Origin: Chromobacterium phragmitis
Lineage (GTDB): Bacteria > Pseudomonadota > Gammaproteobacteria > Burkholderiales > Chromobacteriaceae
Length of the DNA: 64,000 bases
Direction: 5' to 3'
Assembly (NCBI RefSeq): GCF_003325475.1
Contig: NZ_CP029495.1
Coordinates: 1,674,001 to 1,738,000, forward strand
The position numbers and the translations under genes are program-made. Below, in pieces: positions 15,883 through 23,884 of the stretch. The notes under the pieces were generated by a model. The model was not told where the DNA came from. It made no database searches and saw nothing but the letters and a program-made list of their open reading frames with translations. Each line of letters begins with the position of its first letter. Positions within the stretch are counted from its first letter, which is position 1.

Positions 15883-16938
15883 TCAGAACAGCGCCTTGGC
15901 CAGCGGCTGAAAACGGTCGTTGACCTCGCCGGCCAGCCCTTCCTGGTCCGGATTCAAGATGTGCGCAACCTGCCCGCCGGAAAAATCTATCTTGTCCAAG
16001 TCTACCCGCAGCAGGCTAGGGCTGCTGGCCAGCTCGAAGAAATACTGCTTGTTGGTCAGGTCCGCCACCGTGCGGTATTCGGTGTCGTAGGTGGCGCCCG
16101 GCGTCTTGTACGGCGCGTTGAACGGCACCGAAACATTGCGCGCGATGGACAGGATGGACGCCACCGCCTGGCGCTGGGTTTGCGGCTCGCGCAGCGTATC
16201 GAGAAAATAGCTGGCGCGGATGAAGCGGTCCACCGGATTGACGTTGCCCGGCAGCGGCGTTTCGCGCGTGGCCTGGGAGAAGTCCCGCTTCTTCAGCTCC
16301 GCCAGTTGCCGCTCGTAGGGCGGATCGTTGGTCAGCACGCGATATTCACGGCCGTGGTAGATGTGCGGTTTGCCATCGATATACTGGATCAGCGCCGAAT
16401 CGCCGCTGGCGTCTTCTATCGCCAGATGCAGCGAAGACTTGAAGCCGGCATATTCCACCATCACCGGCTGGATGGCCTGCATCGCCTGCAGCGCCTCGCT
16501 CACCGTGGCCGCGTTGTCCAGCAGATACTGGCCCCATAACCCGGCTTGCACGCCCTGCTTACCCGGCTCTCGCGCGCCGTAGTCGGTGGCTGTGAGAAAC
16601 AGCAGATGCATGGCCAAACCCTTCTCGTTGACGCCATCCACCGCGCCGACGCCGTAGGCCGAGGTCACCACGCTGCCGTATTGGGACGTCCAGCGCGCCG
16701 CATTGTCCTTGACCACGGTGGCCGGCCCCAGCTTGCCGCCGTCGCGCGCCATGCCGCGCGGCAGGATCAGCAGCCTGGGTTGGGTGGACTCGGACCAGTC
16801 CATGGAACGGCTGGCCACCACCGCCTGTTGGTTGGTATTCCACAAGGCGCGGGTACAGGCGTCCGCAATGGGCGACCACAGCGCCAGCGAAGCGGTCGAC
16901 GAAATCAACAGGCCATGCAAAGCGGTTTTTCTTTTCAT
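15883..16938 (-). CDS. Secreted choloylglycine-hydrolase-family Ntn amidase
   Basis: A 351-aa linear-amide C-N hydrolase. The signal peptide (MKRKTALHGLLISSTASLAL..., ends ADA at residue 27) would be cut exactly before Cys28, which becomes the N-terminal nucleophile of this Ntn-hydrolase family. Arg44 and Asp47 fall at the spacing of bile-salt hydrolase Arg18 and Asp21 relative to Cys2. LTNDPPYERQL and NPVDRFIRASYF supply the later Asn and Arg. Periplasmic or secreted. Family substrates include conjugated bile salts, penicillin V and, in some Gram-negatives, N-acyl-homoserine lactones; which applies here is not visible. GAGG lies close to the ATG. Confidence 0.88.
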   Translation of the reverse strand: MKRKTALHGLLISSTASLALWSPIADACTRALWNTNQQAVVASRSMDWSESTQPRLLILPRGMARDGGKLGPATVVKDNAARWTSQYGSVVTSAYGVGAVDGVNEKGLAMHLLFLTATDYGAREPGKQGVQAGLWGQYLLDNAATVSEALQAMQAIQPVMVEYAGFKSSLHLAIEDASGDSALIQYIDGKPHIYHGREYRVLTNDPPYERQLAELKKRDFSQATRETPLPGNVNPVDRFIRASYFLDTLREPQTQRQAVASILSIARNVSVPFNAPYKTPGATYDTEYRTVADLTNKQYFFELASSPSLLRVDLDKIDFSGGQVAHILNPDQEGLAGEVNDRFQPLAKALF

Positions 16939-17081
16939 TTCACCCTCTATTCCATTTTATTATCAAAACCTTATGGACAACACAGTCTTGGCCGAGGTTC
17001 CACTTAAGAAGGCAAAAACAGCAGACGGCGTTGCGCGTCACGGCGCACCGCGCCGAAATGACAGTAGTCGAGATAGCCCAG

Positions 17082-17555
17082 CTATCGCGCTTTGCCATAG
17101 GCGATCAGGTGCATGTCCGGCTTGATGGCTCTTGCCGGTCCCATGCGCGCATAACCCAGCTTTTCATACAAATGGCAATTGCCGGGCTCTTCCAAAATAG
17201 TATCGAGCCGCCAACCATGGCGAGGCTGATGCAAACGCTCCACCAGCCGCATCGCCGCCTGCGCGATGCCCTGTTTTTGAAAATCAGGCAGGATGAACAG
17301 CGGACTGATGCGGCATAGTCCTCTTTCGGGCAGATCCACCACCCGCAAGCCCCCGGCCACCCGATGACCCCGTTCGATCAGATAAAAACAGGAATGGGGT
17401 TGCTCAATCTTGTCCCGCAGTTTTTCCAGAGGCTCCATTGCCGGACTCATTTCATTATCTTGGTATTTCAACAACAGCGGCATGAATGACTCGACTTGCA
17501 TGCCATGCAGCCGTTCCGCATCAGCCAGTCCCGCCTTTTTCAAAACCACACTCAT
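17082..17555 (-). CDS. GNAT-family acetyltransferase
   Basis: A 157-aa single-domain GNAT. The acetyl-CoA-binding strand-loop-helix is SPLFILPDFQKQGIAQAAMRLVE, with the final strand NCHLYEKLGYARMGP. The N-terminal VVLKKAGLADAERLHGMQVESF is typical. No close functional assignment is possible. I chose the ATG at 17555; an in-frame start 12 nt upstream exists. Monocistronic. Confidence 0.85.
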   Translation of the reverse strand: MSVVLKKAGLADAERLHGMQVESFMPLLLKYQDNEMSPAMEPLEKLRDKIEQPHSCFYLIERGHRVAGGLRVVDLPERGLCRISPLFILPDFQKQGIAQAAMRLVERLHQPRHGWRLDTILEEPGNCHLYEKLGYARMGPARAIKPDMHLIAYGKAR

Positions 17556-17679
17556 AGCCGTTCCCATATCAAGTGGATTCGTCGCCTACTCGGTATACGG
17601 CATGCGGTAGAACACCCGGGGAAAGCCGAACCCTCTCCGCACAATATGCCAAAGGAGCAAAATAGAGAATCAGCTTGAT

Positions 17680-17711
17680 AAAACAAAAGGGCAAGCCATC
17701 CTGGCTTGCCC
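17680..17711 (-). terminator. Rho-independent terminator after the rlhA-like gene
   Basis: On the minus strand, a 10-bp stem (GGGCAAGCCA/TGGCTTGCCC, 3-nt loop) precedes a TTTTGTTTT tract, 22 bp past the stop. Confidence 0.9.
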
Positions 17712-17733
17712 TTGCTTGTCGGCGGTCGGCTAT

Positions 17734-19710
17734 TTATTGCGGCCGCTGCTTGAAAAAGGTCATCGGCGCGGAAGCCGGAATCTCGCTTGGCGGCGGCGAT
17801 TTCAGGATGTGCTTCTTCATCTTGCCCATCACGTGCATCTCGCAGGGGCGGCATTCAAACTTCAAGGTGTAGGTCTCGTCGCCGGACTTCAGGATCATCG
17901 GATCGGCGCGCACCTGGCCCATCACGCCCTTCACCCCCTTGGCCTGCTTCGGACACAGGTTGTAGGAGAAGCGCAGGCAGTGCTTGGTGATCATCAGGCT
18001 GACTTCGCCCTCTTCCTGATGCGCCTCGTAGGCCGGCTCGATCACTTCCACGCCGTGCTGCTTGTAGAAGTCCCAGGCCAGCGCGTTGTAGACGTTGGCC
18101 AGATAGCTCAGTTCCTTCTGCGGGAAGACCGCCGGCGGCTTGACGGCGGCCTTGCGCTGGGGGCGGACCCAGGCGGCGGCGCGGGCGGCTTCCAGCTTTT
18201 CCGCCGCGTCGCGGCGCAGGCCGTTGATCACCGAAGCCGGCACGAACCACGGCTGGCTCAGATTCAGCGCGACGTCGTGCGCCTGGAACATGGTGTTGCC
18301 CAGCTTGGCGGCAGCGTCGCGCAGGCTCTGCTCGGCGCGGGCGGCGTCCTTGGCCGGCTCCAGCGCCAAATCCACGCGGGCGCTGGCGCTGCAGCCGTCG
18401 GCGTCGGTATAAGTCAGTTCCAGTCCACTGGCGGTTTCCGACAACGCGCCCCACACGCCGACGCGGCGCTCGGCCGATTTCTTCAGCAGCGCCAGTTCCC
18501 AGGCGTGGTCGCGGTTGCGGCTGATGTCGACGCCCGGCTTCAGGCCAGCCAGCGCCGCCGGGTCGTTAGGCTCGCAGCGCCACAGCAACAGCCCGCCCTC
18601 GGCCTTGCCCACCTGCTTGACGGTGTTGAGCTGCATGCCCACCACTTCGCGCTTCTTCATGAAGTTGATGCCGTCGCCGTTGGACATCTGCTCGCTGGTG
18701 GCGATTTCCAGCCAGGCGTCGCCCACCTTGTGCACGGCGCCCAGGCCGACGCCGACGAACTTGGGCGAATCGAAGGCGCCGATGTCCTGCTTGCGGCCGG
18801 TGGCGAAGTAATCGGTGGCGCCGCGGTGGAAAGTCTTGTCCGGGTCCGGCGTGAAGAAGATTTCGCTCGTGCCGCTGGCGGCCGGCGCCAGCTCCGGGCG
18901 GCGCTCGAAAATCTCGTCCAACAGCAGGCGGTAATGGGCGGTGATGTTCTTGACGTAGGACACGTCCTTGTAGCGGCCCTCTATCTTCAAAGACCGCACG
19001 CCGGCGTCCAGCAGCGCTTCCAGGTTGGCGCTCTGGTTGTTGTCCTTCATCGACAGCAAATGCTTGTCGAAGGCCACCACGCCGCCCTTTTCGTCGGTCA
19101 GCGTGTACGGCAGCCTACAGGCCTGCGAGCAGTCGCCGCGGTTGGCGCTGCGGCCGGTGTCGGCGTGGCTGATGAAGCACTGGCCGGAGAAGGCCACGCA
19201 CAGCGCGCCGTGGATGAAGTATTCGACGGTGGCGGAATCGGCCACGCGGTCGGCGATCTTCTTGATCTGCGGAATGGTCAGCTCGCGCGCCAGCACCACC
19301 TGGCTGAAGCCGGCGTCGGACAGGAAGCGCGCCTTGTCGGCGTCGCGGATGTCGCACTGGGTGGAAGCGTGCAGCTGGATCGGCGGCAAGTCCATCTGCA
19401 GGATGCCCATATCCTGGATGATCAGCGCGTCCACGCCGGCGTCGTACAACTGCCAGATCAGTTTGCGCGCGCCTTCCAGCTCGGCGTCGTGCAGGATGGT
19501 GTTCAGCGTGGCGAAGATGCGCGCGTGATAGCGGTGGGCGAAGGCGGTCAACCCGGCGATGTCTTCCACGCTGTTGCAGGCGTTGTGGCGCGCGCCGAAC
19601 GACGGCCCGCCGATGTACACCGCGTCCGCGCCGTGCAGGATGGCTTCGCGGCCGATTTCGGCGGTTTTGGCGGGCGACAACAGTTCGACTTGATGCGGCA
19701 ACAGGCTCAT
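17734..19710 (-). CDS. rlhA: U32 peptidase-like 23S rRNA hydroxylation protein (RlhA-like)
   Basis: A 658-aa protein of the U32 family. The U32 signature is EYFIHGALCVAFSGQCFIS, followed by further Cys in RGDCSQACRLPY and a C-terminal Cys set (KFECRPCEMH) that could hold an Fe-S cluster. A DUF3656-like middle domain (about residues 380-490) and the total length near 650 aa match E. coli RlhA (23S rRNA C2501 hydroxylation) better than the shorter TrhP (about 450 aa, tRNA). Despite the name, peptidase activity is not expected. A strong terminator follows. Divergent from chemoreceptor 2. The RlhA versus paralogue choice rests on length and domain order. Confidence 0.8.
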   Translation of the reverse strand: MSLLPHQVELLSPAKTAEIGREAILHGADAVYIGGPSFGARHNACNSVEDIAGLTAFAHRYHARIFATLNTILHDAELEGARKLIWQLYDAGVDALIIQDMGILQMDLPPIQLHASTQCDIRDADKARFLSDAGFSQVVLARELTIPQIKKIADRVADSATVEYFIHGALCVAFSGQCFISHADTGRSANRGDCSQACRLPYTLTDEKGGVVAFDKHLLSMKDNNQSANLEALLDAGVRSLKIEGRYKDVSYVKNITAHYRLLLDEIFERRPELAPAASGTSEIFFTPDPDKTFHRGATDYFATGRKQDIGAFDSPKFVGVGLGAVHKVGDAWLEIATSEQMSNGDGINFMKKREVVGMQLNTVKQVGKAEGGLLLWRCEPNDPAALAGLKPGVDISRNRDHAWELALLKKSAERRVGVWGALSETASGLELTYTDADGCSASARVDLALEPAKDAARAEQSLRDAAAKLGNTMFQAHDVALNLSQPWFVPASVINGLRRDAAEKLEAARAAAWVRPQRKAAVKPPAVFPQKELSYLANVYNALAWDFYKQHGVEVIEPAYEAHQEEGEVSLMITKHCLRFSYNLCPKQAKGVKGVMGQVRADPMILKSGDETYTLKFECRPCEMHVMGKMKKHILKSPPPSEIPASAPMTFFKQRPQ

Positions 19711-19790
19711 GGCGGTTCCGGGCTGATCGCTCTGGCGATCCAAAGATGGATGGGGGCGGAATTATAACGGAATCATGGGCTTATAGGTAG

Positions 19791-19830
19791 ATGGCGCGTG
19801 TTGCGCCATTGCCTAGGTATGACTACCTAG
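19791..19830. promoter_or_regulatory. Two adjacent perfect palindromes in a divergent promoter
   Basis: ATGGCGC-gtgtt-GCGCCAT (19791-19809) is followed by CTAGGTA-tgac-TACCTAG (19813-19830). Both are perfect 7-bp dyads lying between the rlhA-like gene and chemoreceptor 2. Two dissimilar dyads so close suggest operators or stem-loops for one or both genes. The regulator is unknown. Confidence 0.45.
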
Positions 19831-19917
19831 AACCACTCATTCATATTGAATGGCCAAATGGCGGCTGCTAACCCGAAGAATATTGGAAATTGCATCCTCC
19901 ATAACCGCGAGCCCGCC

Positions 19918-21615
19918 ATGTTCAACGCCCTCACCATCGCCAAGCGCCTAGCCATCATGGTATGTGCGCTGCTTGCCATTCCCGTGCTGGTCGGCTGGTA
20001 TGGCCTCCACACCCAGGAAGGCATACTGGGAGACTTCGCCACCACCTACAACGACCGCGTGGTCTGCCTGAAACAGCTGAAAACCGTCGGCGACGGCTAC
20101 GCGGTGGGCATCGTCGACAACGCGCAGAAGCTGCGCAACCAGAGCCAGACCGCGGCCGGCTTCCTCGCCAACCTGCAAAAAGCCCAGGCCGACGTCAAAC
20201 AGCAATGGGGCGACTACCGCTCCACCTATCTGACGCCGGAGGAAAAGCAGCTGGCCGATCAGGCCGAAGCGGCGATGGACAATGCCAACCGCAGCGTGGA
20301 AAAGCTGAAGCAGATCGCGCAAGCCGGCGACGCGGCGGCGCTGCAGCATTACGTGGATCAGGAAATGTATCCGGCGCTGGACCCGGTGTCGCAGCGCATC
20401 GCCGCGCTGGTGGACCTGCAGCTGCGGGTGGCGGCGCAGGAATTCGCCCAGTCCCGGCAGCGCGCCGCCTGGAGCCATGCCGCCAATATCGCGCTGATCA
20501 TCATCGGCGTGGCGGTGGGCGTGCTGCTGGCATGGATCATCGTGCGCAATCTGCTGGCCGAGCTGGGCGGCGAACCGCGCGACGTCGTCGCGCTGGCGGG
20601 GCGCATCGCCGACGGCGATCTGGGCCAGAAGCTGGTGGTCAAGCCCGGCGACCGCCACAGCCTGGTCGCCTCGATGGCGCAGATGCAAAGCTCGCTGATC
20701 CAGCTGGTGCGCAATATGCAGGGCATCACCCTGAAGCTGTCCAACAGCGCCACCGAGCTTGCCGCCGCGTCGGAACAGGTGGCCAGCAGCGCCGAGGAGC
20801 AAACCCGCGCCGCTTCGTCGATGTCGGCGGCTGTGGAGCAGCTGTCGGTCAGCATCTGCTCGGTCAACGACAACGCCAGCGACGTGACCCAGGATTCGGT
20901 GTCCAACGGCGAGCTGGCGCAACAGGGCGAGGCCATCATCGACGAAACGCTGCAGACGATACGCCGCGTCGCCGAGCAAGCACGCTCGTCGCAGCAGCAG
21001 GCGGACCTGATGGGCAGCCGCTCGCAGGAAATCGCCAACGTGATCCAGGTGATACGCGATGTGGCCGAGCAGACCAATCTGTTGGCGCTGAACGCCGCCA
21101 TCGAGGCCGCCCGCGCCGGCGAGCAAGGCCGCGGCTTCGCCGTGGTGGCCGACGAGGTGCGCAAGCTTTCTGAGCGCACCTCCCAATCCACCACCGAGAT
21201 CAGCGGCAGCATCCGCGAGATGCTGGACAGCAGCCAGCACGTGGTGGACAACATCCATCACACCGTCGACCAGATGGAAGTGGGCCTCAGCCAGGCCACC
21301 CGCGCCCGCGAGGCGATCGCCGGCATCTCCGGCAACGTCGACCGGGTCAAGCAATCGCTGTCCACCATTTCCATCTCTCTGAACGAGCAACAGCAGGCCG
21401 GCACCAGCATCGCCGCCAATGTCGAGCAAGTGGCGCAAATGTCGGAGGAAACCAGCGCGGCGGCGACGCAAACCGCCGAGGCCGCCGGCCAGGTGGAACA
21501 GATGGCCGGCTCGCTGCAATCCGCGATCAGCCGCTTCAAGCTGCCGGCGGGCGGCCAGCCGCAGACAACGGACGCCACGCCCCAGGCGCAAGCCGCAGCC
21601 GCCTGGCAAGCCTGA
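19918..21615 (+). CDS. Methyl-accepting chemotaxis protein (2)
   Basis: A 565-aa chemoreceptor. TM1 is about residues 11-30 and the periplasmic helical ligand domain about 31-187 (contains YNDRVVCLKQLKTVGDGYAVGIVDNAQKL, the small-ligand 4-helix type). TM2 is about 190-210, then HAMP. The signalling tip DVAEQTNLLALNAAIEAARAG is near residue 380, followed by RGFAVVADEVRKLSERT. The C-terminus is a Gln/Ala-rich tail without a clear CheR pentapeptide. There is only a weak Shine-Dalgarno before the ATG at 19918. A Rho-independent terminator follows. Confidence 0.95.
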   Translation: MFNALTIAKRLAIMVCALLAIPVLVGWYGLHTQEGILGDFATTYNDRVVCLKQLKTVGDGYAVGIVDNAQKLRNQSQTAAGFLANLQKAQADVKQQWGDYRSTYLTPEEKQLADQAEAAMDNANRSVEKLKQIAQAGDAAALQHYVDQEMYPALDPVSQRIAALVDLQLRVAAQEFAQSRQRAAWSHAANIALIIIGVAVGVLLAWIIVRNLLAELGGEPRDVVALAGRIADGDLGQKLVVKPGDRHSLVASMAQMQSSLIQLVRNMQGITLKLSNSATELAAASEQVASSAEEQTRAASSMSAAVEQLSVSICSVNDNASDVTQDSVSNGELAQQGEAIIDETLQTIRRVAEQARSSQQQADLMGSRSQEIANVIQVIRDVAEQTNLLALNAAIEAARAGEQGRGFAVVADEVRKLSERTSQSTTEISGSIREMLDSSQHVVDNIHHTVDQMEVGLSQATRAREAIAGISGNVDRVKQSLSTISISLNEQQQAGTSIAANVEQVAQMSEETSAAATQTAEAAGQVEQMAGSLQSAISRFKLPAGGQPQTTDATPQAQAAAAWQA

Positions 21616-21692
21616 AGCCGCTTGGCGGACGCCCGCCTGGACAAGCCATTTTCCCCGGGAGGCAACCCTCCCTTTACCTTCCTCTCTCTTTC

Positions 21693-21716
21693 CGCCCGCC
21701 CTGCGCGGGCGTTTTT
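21693..21716 (+). terminator. Rho-independent terminator after chemoreceptor 2
   Basis: CGCCCGC / GCGGGCG stem with a 5-nt loop, followed by five T, 77 bp past the stop codon. Confidence 0.82.
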
Positions 21717-21812
21717 CTATGCCGCCGCCGACACAACCGCAGATCCCGCGTTGCGCTGCCCGCGCCGGGCCAGGTTCGGATGCCCCGCTTGGCTTTGCCG
21801 GCGCGGCTTAGA

Positions 21813-21920
21813 GCGGCTAACAAAATTCAGTTTTACGCCTGAGGCAAGGCGCGCCGACGCAGACAGCACAAGGCGTACGCCAAGTCGGCGCAACGCAGCA
21901 TCAGGATTTGTGTTGGCCGC
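21813..21920. repeat. 108-bp imperfect inverted-repeat element
   Basis: The left part (GCGGCTAACAAAATTC, then CCTGAGGCAAGGCGCGCCGAC) matches the reverse complement of the right part (GTCGGCGCAACGCAGCATCAGG, then GATTTGTGTTGGCCGC) with scattered mismatches, around a 25-bp centre. It encodes no protein. The shape is that of a dispersed intergenic palindromic element or REP/MITE-like sequence. Confidence 0.5.
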
Positions 21921-22288
21921 GCTTGGCCAAGCCTGGCGACAGTATTCCCGTCAGGGAATGCGAACAGGCGCGCCACATCCGCGGCCAACGAAGACTCCCG
22001 CGGCGAAACCCGATCGCGTCAATTCGCCCATCCAATAATGCTGCATTGCAAAATTCGCAAAAAACAATTCCATTTTCACTTCTAATCATCGCCAACTGGT
22101 ATTTGATTGGTTCATTTTCTCTCTCAATCAAATACCATTTCCAAAGCGCTACGCAAGGGACTTAAAATGCGATTGTTTGCTAATTAATAGTTTATTTATT
22201 GAAAACAATGATCATTAACAGCATTTTTATTAAATTAATTACCTTGCATGGCAACATTGCAACGCCATGACATTCCATTCCAACTGGA

Positions 22289-22329
22289 ATTGTCTCATAC
22301 CAATTGAAGACCAATATAAGACCATATAT
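22289..22329. promoter_or_regulatory. Three 11-bp phased repeats upstream of the porin
   Basis: ATACCAATTGA, AGACCAATATA and AGACCATATAT follow each other at exactly 11-bp spacing (22297-22329), so they face the same side of the helix. The first lies within ATTGTCTCATACCAAT (22289-22304), which resembles, with a one-base shift, GntR-type NagR/DasR operators for N-acetylglucosamine genes. It lies 54-94 bp before the porin start. The regulator is inferred. Confidence 0.45.
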
Positions 22330-22382
22330 GGTGCACCCAGGACGTCCCACCTGAATTCGGCAATCGGACCTGGAGCAATATC

Positions 22383-23798
22383 ATGCACAAGCAACGCGTC
22401 TTATTCCTGGTAGTTCTGGCCGCGCTATCCGGCCACGCCATGGCGGCGGAAGAATCTTCCGTTCCTCCCGGCAGCGACGGCCCGGCGTTGAAAGGCACCT
22501 CGCAAGCCATTCCGGAAAGCAATGTCTACGACTTGCTATCCAAGTCGGAAACCACGCTCAGCATCCAATATTACGGCCGCGATCGGCAGGCGCAGTGGGA
22601 TGATCCCAGCAAGCAAAACCGCCACGACATCCACGTCAACGCGCTCAACCTGGGGCTGAATTTCAAATCCGGCTACGCCTGGGATCGCCTGGGCTTCGAC
22701 GCCGCCGCCCATACCGCGATTCGCCTCGCCAACGGCCAAGGCTGGTCGGAAGTGCTGTACCACGATCTGAACGACACCAGCGACCCTGACGAAAACGGCG
22801 GCGGCAAGGACAAGAGCAGCGCGGTGCTGAGCCAGGCCGCGCTGAAATTCCGCCAGAACGGCGACGGCCAGGGATTCTCGGCGCGCGCTGGCTATACACC
22901 CATCAGCATCGGCACGCTGGGCACGTCTGGCGGCCTGCAGTCGCATGCCTATCGCGGTTTCGAAGGCAAATACAAGGCGGGCGATTTCGAAGCGGGTTAC
23001 GGCTGGGCCGACCAGTTCCGCAACGAATGGGACACCCGCTTTCGCGACATGACCAACCAGTGGCACCAGAACCGCGCCCCTTACAGCGACGGCCGCAAGG
23101 TGGATTACGTCCACAGCATCGGCTTCCGCTACGCACCCGCCAATTATTTCGTCGACGTCGGCTTCGGGGAAGGCAAGGACTACCGCCGCAACGCGCAGAT
23201 CGCCGCGTCCTACACCTGGACGCTGGGCGCAGACAAGCTGACCGCCACCGGTTACTACTTCACCGGCAAATACCAGACCGCGCTGTCCGGCATCGCCAAT
23301 CCCAAGAACGAGTGGCACGCCAGCGGCAGCCTCAGCTACGCCACCGGCGGCTGGACGCTGATGGGAGGTTACGGCGCCACCCACGCCCCCGACTCCGGCG
23401 AGCTCAACTTCCGGCTGACGCCGTGGGGCAACTCCGACAACCGCAATTTCATCCAGACCTGGGGCCAGGACGATGACTTTGTCTGGGACGGCATGCGGGT
23501 CGTCAAGATAGGCGTCAGCTATGACTTCGCCAAGCTGGGCGTTCCCGGCTTGACCATGGGCGCCTCCGCCAACTACGCCAATCGCGTCAAAAACCAATAC
23601 GACAGCGCGCGGCCGAACCTGGGCGACACCCACTTCAACGAGGTGGACTTGAGCGTGGCCTACACAGTGCAAGGCGGACCGTTCAAGGGCGCCAGCATAG
23701 GCGTCTACCCGGCCCAGCTGCGCACCCATGGCTTCACCGGCGACAAGAGCAACCGCAACGACGTGAAAGTGATCGCTTCCTACAGCAAAACCTTCTGA
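22383..23798 (+). CDS. OprD/ChiP-like outer-membrane porin
   Basis: A 471-aa porin with a signal peptide (MHKQRVLFLVVLAALSGHAMA, cleavage near 21/22). The mature part shows alternating amphipathic strands and loops typical of a beta-barrel (GFDAAAHTAIRLANG, LTATGYYFTGKYQT, GWTLMGGYGATH) and ends in aromatic ...VIASYSKTF, a C-terminal Phe as in outer-membrane proteins. Length and pattern fit the OprD family, which includes chitoporin ChiP. The genes that follow encode a sugar ABC importer and a GH3 hexosaminidase, so uptake of chitin-derived oligosaccharides is the likely job. GGAG lies about 9 nt upstream. Substrate identity is inference. Confidence 0.85.
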   Translation: MHKQRVLFLVVLAALSGHAMAAEESSVPPGSDGPALKGTSQAIPESNVYDLLSKSETTLSIQYYGRDRQAQWDDPSKQNRHDIHVNALNLGLNFKSGYAWDRLGFDAAAHTAIRLANGQGWSEVLYHDLNDTSDPDENGGGKDKSSAVLSQAALKFRQNGDGQGFSARAGYTPISIGTLGTSGGLQSHAYRGFEGKYKAGDFEAGYGWADQFRNEWDTRFRDMTNQWHQNRAPYSDGRKVDYVHSIGFRYAPANYFVDVGFGEGKDYRRNAQIAASYTWTLGADKLTATGYYFTGKYQTALSGIANPKNEWHASGSLSYATGGWTLMGGYGATHAPDSGELNFRLTPWGNSDNRNFIQTWGQDDDFVWDGMRVVKIGVSYDFAKLGVPGLTMGASANYANRVKNQYDSARPNLGDTHFNEVDLSVAYTVQGGPFKGASIGVYPAQLRTHGFTGDKSNRNDVKVIASYSKTF

Positions 23799-23811
23799 TC
23801 TCAGCCGCAAG

Positions 23812-23838
23812 TGGCCGGTATGCCAGTACCGGCCATTT
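23812..23838 (+). terminator. Stem-loop between the porin and binding-protein genes
   Basis: TGGCCGGTA / TACCGGCCA (9 bp, 6-nt loop) followed by only TTT. Probably a partial terminator or mRNA-stabilising hairpin, giving the porin and transporter different transcript levels. Confidence 0.5.
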
Positions 23839-23884
23839 CGCCTATCGGCTCCGATAAGCCGAAGCCTCCAAGGAGAAACCGTCA

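Larger units (their letters stand above)
21616..22382. other. Intergenic region, 767 bp
   Basis: No credible gene. From left to right it holds the terminator of chemoreceptor 2, a 108-bp imperfect inverted repeat (21813-21920), an AT-rich stretch (about 22040-22260) and a set of 11-bp phased repeats just before the porin gene. The last three are candidate regulatory or repeat elements, annotated separately. Confidence 0.5.

Noticed and set aside
17734..19710. A collagenase-type secreted protease (U32).
   Set aside because: No signal peptide; length and Cys pattern fit the RNA-hydroxylation RlhA group.
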